A stretch of 25,934 nucleotides of DNA from CAYVWB01 sp964455395 (GTDB taxonomy: Bacteria > Desulfobacterota > Desulfovibrionia > Desulfovibrionales > Desulfovibrionaceae), in NCBI GenBank assembly GCA_964455395.1, contig CAYVWB010000063.1, positions 1-25,934 of the forward strand, read 5' to 3'. The notes beneath the pieces were generated by a model. That model ran no database searches, had not been told where the DNA came from, and was given only the letters and a program-made list of their open reading frames with translations. Both the position numbers and the translations under genes were made by a program. Shown in pieces: positions 21,359-25,934 of the stretch (its first letter is position 1; every line of letters begins with the position of its first letter).

Positions 21359-21384
21359 GGAGAACGTGTCCGGAGAACGTGTCC
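21359..21384. repeat. Direct repeat of 13 bp, two copies
   Basis: GGAGAACGTGTCC occurs twice without a gap (21359-21371 and 21372-21384) in the intergenic region between the HU-related gene terminator and the 3' end of the DUF4189 gene. No gene is seen in this short gap. Confidence 0.8.
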
Positions 21385-21461
21385 GGGGATCGCTCATGAG
21401 GAGAATTCCCTGGAGGTTTCCGGGAGGCCTCGTCGCAATCGAGGCGGCGTCGTTGCGTCGG

Positions 21462-22214
21462 TCAGTTGGGGCAGGTGATGCGCCACACCTCGCAGAAAAG
21501 GCCGTCCGGGGCGCTGCGGCGGCAGGCGATGCGGGCCGCGTCACCAGCCTGGTCGGCGTTGGCGCCGGCCCCGAAACCGACGTGCTGGGCGCCCACACGA
21601 GAGATGGCCATGGCCACGCATCCTTCGGAAGCGGTGCGCACAGAGCAGTCGTCGCGACCACAGGCGTTGAGCGCGGCGCGGCGGGCGTTGTCCGCGGCGA
21701 TGTGGTTGTATGCGATGCCCAGGGACCCCGTGACGGATGAGAACGCCATGGCCTGCCACCGGGGGCCAGCCGCAGCCGTGGGTTCGCGCAGAAGCGCGCC
21801 GGGGCCCAGGGGTTGCGCGTAGAGCCGGTGGACGAAGCCCACGCCGCCGCCGATGAGCGGCGTTTCCAGAAAATCCCCACGGCGGCCGGTGACCTTCATG
21901 GTCTGCCCGGGCGTCATCCTGCCGATGATGCTGGATTCCAGGGTCGGCTCGGCGCGGATATGCGCGGCCTCCGTGGCCACGTAGGGCCGCGGCGGCTCGA
22001 AGCGAGCTGCGTCGGTGAGTGGGCGGTCCGCCTGGGCGTTGGCGGTGAGGGCGAAAACGCCCAGCAGGAGCAGCGCTCCGGCCCAAAACGCCGCCATGCG
22101 ACGCGCTGCGGCGAGACACGACATGAGCTGGGCGGAAAAGAGCTTCGACGCAACGGACGTGGCCTGGCGGTCATGGCGGCGCGGGTCGTGTCGGTATGAT
22201 GCTGGGTGGGGCAT
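21462..22214 (-). CDS. Exported SH3-domain / DUF4189 protein
   Basis: 250 residues. A hydrophobic stretch FWAGALLLLGVFALTANAQA (residues ~40-60 of the chosen start) looks like a signal peptide or N-terminal anchor, so the protein is probably periplasmic. A bacterial SH3-like domain follows (AAHIRAEPTLESSIIGRMTP, then GDFLETPLIGGGVGFVHRLY), usually a cell-wall or protein-binding module. The C-terminal ~100 residues are DUF4189: WQAMAFSSVTGSLGIAYNH, a conserved cysteine pattern (NACGRDDCSV, GCVAMA, ACRR, GLFCEVW) likely forming disulfides. The ATG at 22214 is preceded by AAAGGAGA at seven bases, although it gives an unusually long n-region; a later ATG just before the hydrophobic stretch would make a conventional signal peptide. 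It follows the kinase gene by 97 bases on the same strand. Confidence 0.8.
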   Translation of the reverse strand: MPHPASYRHDPRRHDRQATSVASKLFSAQLMSCLAAARRMAAFWAGALLLLGVFALTANAQADRPLTDAARFEPPRPYVATEAAHIRAEPTLESSIIGRMTPGQTMKVTGRRGDFLETPLIGGGVGFVHRLYAQPLGPGALLREPTAAAGPRWQAMAFSSVTGSLGIAYNHIAADNARRAALNACGRDDCSVRTASEGCVAMAISRVGAQHVGFGAGANADQAGDAARIACRRSAPDGLFCEVWRITCPN

Positions 22215-22235
22215 GGCGGTCTCCTTTGTCGCTCC

Positions 22236-22264
22236 ACCATACCATGCCGGACGTCGCGCGGGAA
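22236..22264 (-). promoter_or_regulatory. Candidate promoter of the DUF4189 gene
   Basis: On the minus strand TTCCCG (22259-22264, three matches) and TATGGT (22236-22241, four matches) are 17 bases apart. The start would fall about 15 bases before the ATG at 22214, just ahead of AAAGGAGA. It suggests separate transcription from the preceding kinase. Confidence 0.35.
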
Positions 22265-22311
22265 GTCGCTGCGGGCTCGGGGGGGCCGTCAGGCCGGCGC
22301 CGTGGCGCGCG

Positions 22312-24774
22312 TCACGCAGCTGGCAGGGTGATGACCACCCGCGCGCCGGGGCCCTCCGCACCCTCCAGTCGGAGCGCGCCGCCATGACGCTCGACGATGG
22401 CGAGGCAGATGGCGAGACCGAGACCCGTGCCTTCGCCTTCCGGTTTGGTGGTGAAGAACGGGGTGAGCGCCAGCTCGCGGACCTCCTCGGGCGCGCCGAC
22501 GCCGGTGTCTTCCAGCGTCACCTGCACGAGAAGCGGGGCGTCCGGCTCCGTCGCCGAGGGGAGTGGTCGCGCGGCAAGGCGCATGCGCTTCTCCTCGCCG
22601 GGGGGCGGCGGGCCGGGGAAGCGCTGGTTGAGGGCGTAGCGCGCATTGGAGACGAGGTTGATGAGCACCTGTTGCAGCTCCCAGCCGGAACACCGCAAGG
22701 CGGGCGTCCCTGGGGGGATGTCGATCTCGATGGCGATGGCTTCCTTCCGCAGACGGGACTCCAACAGCCCCATGGCCGAGGCCAGGGCCTCGACGAGATG
22801 GCAGGACGAAGCGCCGTCGCGGGGGCGGCTGTAGCTCAACAGGCCGGCCACCAGCCGCGCGATGCGCTCGCCCTCGTGGACGATGCGGTTGAGGATGACC
22901 ACGCGTCGGTCGTCGGCCGTGGCGGCTTCGTCTTCCTGCAGCAGGTCGATCGTCATCTGCGCGTAATTGATGACGCCGTTGATGGGGTTGTTGATTTCAT
23001 GCGCGAGGCCCGCCGCCACCTCGCCCAGGGAGGCAAGGTGCGCGGCGCGCGCCACCTGCGTTTTCAGCCGCTTCTCCACGCTCACGTCCCGTCCCACGGA
23101 GAGCACGCCCACGATGACGCCCCGGGGGTTCAGCACGGGGACCTTCACGGAGCGCATAACCCTCGACTCCCCGCGCTGGTTGGTGACGAGATGCTCCGTC
23201 TCCAGGCGGGGCGTCTCCCCGCTCAGCAACTGCAGGTCTTCCTCGTAGATGGCGTCACCCAGCGCTGCATCGGGGTAGATCTCCCGCGAGTCCACACCCA
23301 GCATGGCGGATTCCGGCGCGTCCAGAAGTCGGCAGGCTGCGGCGTTGGCCAGCTGCACACGACCCTGCTCGTCCTTGACAAAGATGATGGAGGGGGCCGT
23401 GTCGATGACCTGACGCAGGAAGCGGCGCTCGTGTTCCAATTTCTCCTGAGCGCGGCGGCGGGTCGTTGCGTCATGGATGATGGCCAGCAAGGCCTCGTGG
23501 TCGCCCAGGGGAAAGTAGCGCACCAGCGCTTCCACGGGGAACTCCCGGCCGTCCTTGCGGCGGTGCTGGCGCATGTTGAAGACGGTGCGTTCGCCGATGG
23601 CGAAGGCGGTGGCTTCCGGCGCTGCGGAGAGCTCGGCGCAGGTCATGGTGAGGAACTCCTCGCGGGTGTAGCCGTAGAGCGCCGCGGCTGCAGGGTTCAC
23701 ATCCAGAATGCGCATGGTCTCGGCGTCCGCCAGGATGACGGCGTCCGGCTCCATTTCGAAGAGCCGTCGGTAATGGTCCGGCTGGTCCGCCTGTGAAGTG
23801 GTCGGCAAGCCTGCGGAAGCGTCCTCCGTCGTGCGCAAGTCGATGAGCACGCCGAAGAGGCCGCCCCGACGTTCCTCGTCGATGTCCTGGAAGACCATGC
23901 GGCACAGCGCGGGAAACCAGCCGCCGTCCGCAGCGCGCAGCCGCAGCCGCAACTCCAGCCGGCCGCCGTGGTGGAGAAAGGCTTCGTAGCGGCGGGCGGC
24001 TCCGGCAAGGTCTTCGGGATGGCTGTAGGGCAGAGGGAAGTCGCGACAGCGCGCCAGCTCATCGTGCGGGACGCCGAGCAGTCGAGTGACGCCCATGCTG
24101 GCGGAAAGCGTCTCGGCGTGGGGAGGTGTTTCCCACCAGCCGTCGGCGGCGGCGCGCCGGAGCGTCTCCAGCCCGGCGATGCGGCGATTCTGCGACTCCA
24201 GAAGAGCGTTTCGCTGATGCAGGCCGCCCAGCAACTCGCCTATGGCGCGCACCAGCTGCGTCTCCTCCCGACGCCATTGGCGGCGATGGCGAACCATGTC
24301 GAATCCGACAAAGCCCAGCAGCGTCTCTCCGCACGCCAGGGGCGCGAAGAGCAGGGAAAGAATGCGCTGGTGGCGGAATTCCTCCTGCTCGGGACAGGCT
24401 TCCGGCGGCATGTCATCGACATCGTTGATCAGCACGACCCGGCGCTGACCGAGCCTCTCCCGTGTCCAGGCGAAGAGGTCCATGGGGGCGCCCTGGAGGC
24501 GTTCGATGGCGTGCTGCACGCCTTGCGCGGTCCACTCGTGGGTGTTGGTGAGGGTCTCGCCGGCGTCGGTGAGCGCGACGACATAGCCCCGATCCGCAGC
24601 GAGAAAGCCGCCCACCTCGGCAAGGACCTGCGTCATGAGCTCATCGAAGGTCCCTTGTCGGAGCCCCGGGTCGGCGGGGATGGGCGCGCAGGCCAGACGC
24701 ATGGCCAGACGGCGCAGCAGGGCGTCATGGCTCGCGGCGCAGTCGGCCGGCGTGGATATGTCGCGCTTTGCCAT
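22312..24774 (-). CDS. Soluble sensor histidine kinase (GAF-PAS-PAS-PAS-HK)
   Basis: 820 residues without transmembrane segments. Domains in order are a GAF domain (~45-190, with LLFAPLACGETLLGFVGFD), a PAS_3-like domain (~205-315), a PAS domain (~335-440, RLFEMEPDAVILAD and DVNPAAAALYGYTREEF), a third PAS (~450-570, APSIIFVKDEQGRVQLANAAA), then the phospho-acceptor helix with H592 (AAGLAHEINNPING) and the ATPase domain (N-box LINLVSNARYAL, G1 EDTGVGA, F-box LTPFFTTK, G2 GTGLGLAI). The EINNPING box is typical of NtrB-like families. The signal, presumably a small ligand or redox cofactor in GAF/PAS, is unknown, and no response regulator is adjacent. There is no clear Shine-Dalgarno before the ATG at 24774, which lies shortly after a 10-bp tandem repeat array. 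Confidence 0.93.
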   Translation of the reverse strand: MAKRDISTPADCAASHDALLRRLAMRLACAPIPADPGLRQGTFDELMTQVLAEVGGFLAADRGYVVALTDAGETLTNTHEWTAQGVQHAIERLQGAPMDLFAWTRERLGQRRVVLINDVDDMPPEACPEQEEFRHQRILSLLFAPLACGETLLGFVGFDMVRHRRQWRREETQLVRAIGELLGGLHQRNALLESQNRRIAGLETLRRAAADGWWETPPHAETLSASMGVTRLLGVPHDELARCRDFPLPYSHPEDLAGAARRYEAFLHHGGRLELRLRLRAADGGWFPALCRMVFQDIDEERRGGLFGVLIDLRTTEDASAGLPTTSQADQPDHYRRLFEMEPDAVILADAETMRILDVNPAAAALYGYTREEFLTMTCAELSAAPEATAFAIGERTVFNMRQHRRKDGREFPVEALVRYFPLGDHEALLAIIHDATTRRRAQEKLEHERRFLRQVIDTAPSIIFVKDEQGRVQLANAAACRLLDAPESAMLGVDSREIYPDAALGDAIYEEDLQLLSGETPRLETEHLVTNQRGESRVMRSVKVPVLNPRGVIVGVLSVGRDVSVEKRLKTQVARAAHLASLGEVAAGLAHEINNPINGVINYAQMTIDLLQEDEAATADDRRVVILNRIVHEGERIARLVAGLLSYSRPRDGASSCHLVEALASAMGLLESRLRKEAIAIEIDIPPGTPALRCSGWELQQVLINLVSNARYALNQRFPGPPPPGEEKRMRLAARPLPSATEPDAPLLVQVTLEDTGVGAPEEVRELALTPFFTTKPEGEGTGLGLAICLAIVERHGGALRLEGAEGPGARVVITLPAA

Positions 24775-24810
24775 GTCGTGGACGCTTTGGCGCGCTTCGA
24801 TTCAGGAACG

Positions 24811-24890
24811 ACCGGCGCAGTTCGGCGCAGTTCGGCGCAGTTCGGCGCAGTTCGTCGCCGTTCTGGGCGGTTCAGCGCGCTTCAGCGAGG
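24811..24890. repeat. Tandem array of 10-bp units (about eight copies)
   Basis: In 10-base steps from 24811 the sequence reads ACCGGCGCAG, then TTCGGCGCAG three times exactly (24821-24850), then TTCGTCGCCG, TTCTGGGCGG, TTCAGCGCGC and TTCAGCGAGG. The TTC at the start of each unit is nearly invariant. Copies decay from left to right. The array fills the gap upstream of the GAF/PAS kinase and reaches the last codons of the acidic protein gene. The spacing is about one helical turn. Confidence 0.85.
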
Positions 24891-25934
24891 TTCGTCGTCG
24901 TCCTCTTCCAGGATAACGATTTCGTCCTCGCCCAAGTTGTCCCCGAAAATCTCGGGGTATTCCTCAAGCTCCGGGTGAGCGTTGCGCGCCGGGCCGCCGG
25001 GCTCCCCGAGGTTGATGATGGCGCCGGGGTCGTCATAGATACCATGCTCTTGGAAATCCTCGCCTTTCTGTGTCTTGCTGAAGAGTTCTTGTGGCGGCGG
25101 CGCGATTTCGTCTCCCCCGTCGTCTGCGCCATCCGCAGGCGTGGAGACCATGGATTCGAGGGAGAGGAAGACGTCCTCGCTGCTGTGTTCATGGTACGTC
25201 TCCGAGACGGCGAGGTTCGCCGCTTCCTCGATCTCGTCGAAGAACCCCCGGTCTTCCTCGTCGGCGTCCGTTGTGGGCATGGCCGTTGGGCTGGTCGTCG
25301 TGTCGTCCTCGTCTTCGAAGACGAGGTCCCAGAGCTCCTCTTCGGCATCGGTCGTGGCGCCCAGCGCGAGTTCCGGTGAGTCCGCCGAGTCGTCCTCGGG
25401 CGTTGTCGCAGGGGGCGCATCGTCTTGTTCGGCGAAGTAGGCGGCAAGCTCGTCCTGGAGGTCGCCGTCCTGGTCGGTGCGGGCGTCGAGTTCATCGAAG
25501 ACGTCAGCCTCGGGCTCGTCTGTTGAAATGTCAGCAGAAATGGATTTGGTTTCGCCTGCAAATTCCTCTGTGAACGTGTCTTCGGGCTCGTCTTCGAGGC
25601 GCCCTGATGAAAGCTCCGTGACGCGTTCCTCGTCGAGTTCGACGGAGTGGTCGTGTTCGTCGGGTTCGCCGGGTTCGACGGAGTGGTCGGGTTCGTCGAG
25701 GGAGAAGATGTCGTCCTGCGGCGGCGGGGGCGGGGCAGGGGCCTCCGCCTCGCTATCGTCGTGCTCCATGAGGAACGGCGCGTCGGAATCGGGCTCGTTT
25801 GCGGCGTCGGCGTCGGGATCTTGGGGCGTCCGGTCCATGTGCAGGGAGAAATCGAGGGCGTCATCGCGATCGCCGTAGCCGCGTTCCTCGTCGAGTTCGA
25901 CGGAGTGGTCGTGTTCGTCGGGTTCGCCGGGTTC
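24882..25934 (-). CDS. Highly acidic repeat-containing protein, 5' partial
   Basis: The frame is open from the right window edge to the TGA at 24882, so at least 350 residues are present and the N-terminus is missing; an internal ATG at 25838 would give 318 residues. The protein is dominated by Asp, Glu, Pro, Ser and Thr, with long acidic runs (EEDDDEPR at the end) and a polyproline stretch. It has no transmembrane segment and no domain I recognise, and most of it should be disordered. The segment EPGEPDEHDHSVELDEER occurs twice, 86 residues apart, encoded by an identical stretch of DNA. The last ~60 residues (HGIYDDPGAIINLGEPGG onward) are less repetitive and may be a conserved tail. Acidic linkers of this kind occur in bacterial polar or motility scaffold proteins, but no function is assigned. 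Confidence 0.65.
   Translation of the reverse strand, partial: EPGEPDEHDHSVELDEERGYGDRDDALDFSLHMDRTPQDPDADAANEPDSDAPFLMEHDDSEAEAPAPPPPPQDDIFSLDEPDHSVEPGEPDEHDHSVELDEERVTELSSGRLEDEPEDTFTEEFAGETKSISADISTDEPEADVFDELDARTDQDGDLQDELAAYFAEQDDAPPATTPEDDSADSPELALGATTDAEEELWDLVFEDEDDTTTSPTAMPTTDADEEDRGFFDEIEEAANLAVSETYHEHSSEDVFLSLESMVSTPADGADDGGDEIAPPPQELFSKTQKGEDFQEHGIYDDPGAIINLGEPGGPARNAHPELEEYPEIFGDNLGEDEIVILEEDDDEPR
25622..25676. repeat. In-frame direct repeat, first copy (55 bp)
   Basis: This 55-base stretch is identical to 25880-25934. The distance of 258 bases is exactly 86 codons. Inside it and just right of it, a shorter element GTTCGACGGAGTGGTCG occurs at 25637 and again at 25673, encoding DHSVE twice in close succession. 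Confidence 0.9.
25880..25934. repeat. In-frame direct repeat, second copy (55 bp, reaches window edge)
   Basis: Identical to 25622-25676 up to the last base of the window, so the true repeat may be longer and there may be further copies beyond the edge. It lies in the open frame of the acidic protein. Confidence 0.9.

Noticed and set aside
1..25934. tRNA, rRNA, CRISPR, transposase, integrase or attachment sites
   Set aside because: No tRNA T-loop signature, evenly spaced palindromic repeats or recombinase motifs were seen on either strand.

Overview
The window is GC-rich, densely coded bacterial chromosome with no tRNA, rRNA, CRISPR array, insertion sequence or phage gene that I can see. Several genes read like Desulfovibrionales (Desulfobacterota): the DapA sequence, a histidine kinase with a Rossmann-like N-terminal domain, a fusion of a MobA-like half-domain to an HD domain, TrmO next to a molybdate-type ABC ATPase, and a rubredoxin-tailed rubrerythrin. 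This lineage call is from memory of family sequences, not from a search.

Left part (1-2654, + strand): the C-terminal part of an AraC-family regulator, a Cof-type HAD phosphatase and a rubrerythrin. A tandem array of about six 11-bp units (2690-2755) follows rubrerythrin.

Centre-left (2994-10957) is the most interesting region, a compact lipid-modification locus. On the minus strand, in transcription order, are a GPH/MFS transporter, a DUF1295 membrane protein, a CNMT-like cyclopropane-synthase-family methyltransferase, an FAD-dependent oxidoreductase and a 711-residue fusion of DUF1365 to a complete cyclopropane fatty acid (CFA) synthase. The last four genes overlap by 1-4 bases. Divergent from the operon is an acyl-lipid delta-9-type desaturase with its own sigma70-like promoter. 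Desaturation, SAM-dependent methylation and flavin chemistry on lipid chains fit synthesis of a modified membrane fatty acid (branched, cyclopropane or furan type). The product is not determinable from sequence.

Centre (11495-17093) is signalling: a Rossmann/PAS soluble histidine kinase, a 931-residue membrane hybrid kinase, and a stand-alone receiver protein divergent from it. The hybrid kinase promoter carries a perfect 20-bp palindrome that includes its -10 element.

Right part: an HD-domain protein whose nucleotidyltransferase half is truncated, starting at the end of the dapA terminator; dapA; then, divergent, trmO and a modC-like ATPase; a small HU-related protein with a cysteine-rich N-terminus, with a clear promoter and terminator; an exported SH3/DUF4189 protein; a GAF/PAS histidine kinase; and an acidic repeat protein running off the right edge. 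A 10-bp tandem array lies between the last two. Start codons were chosen from Shine-Dalgarno spacing and family alignment; product names rest on recognised motifs, without database searches.
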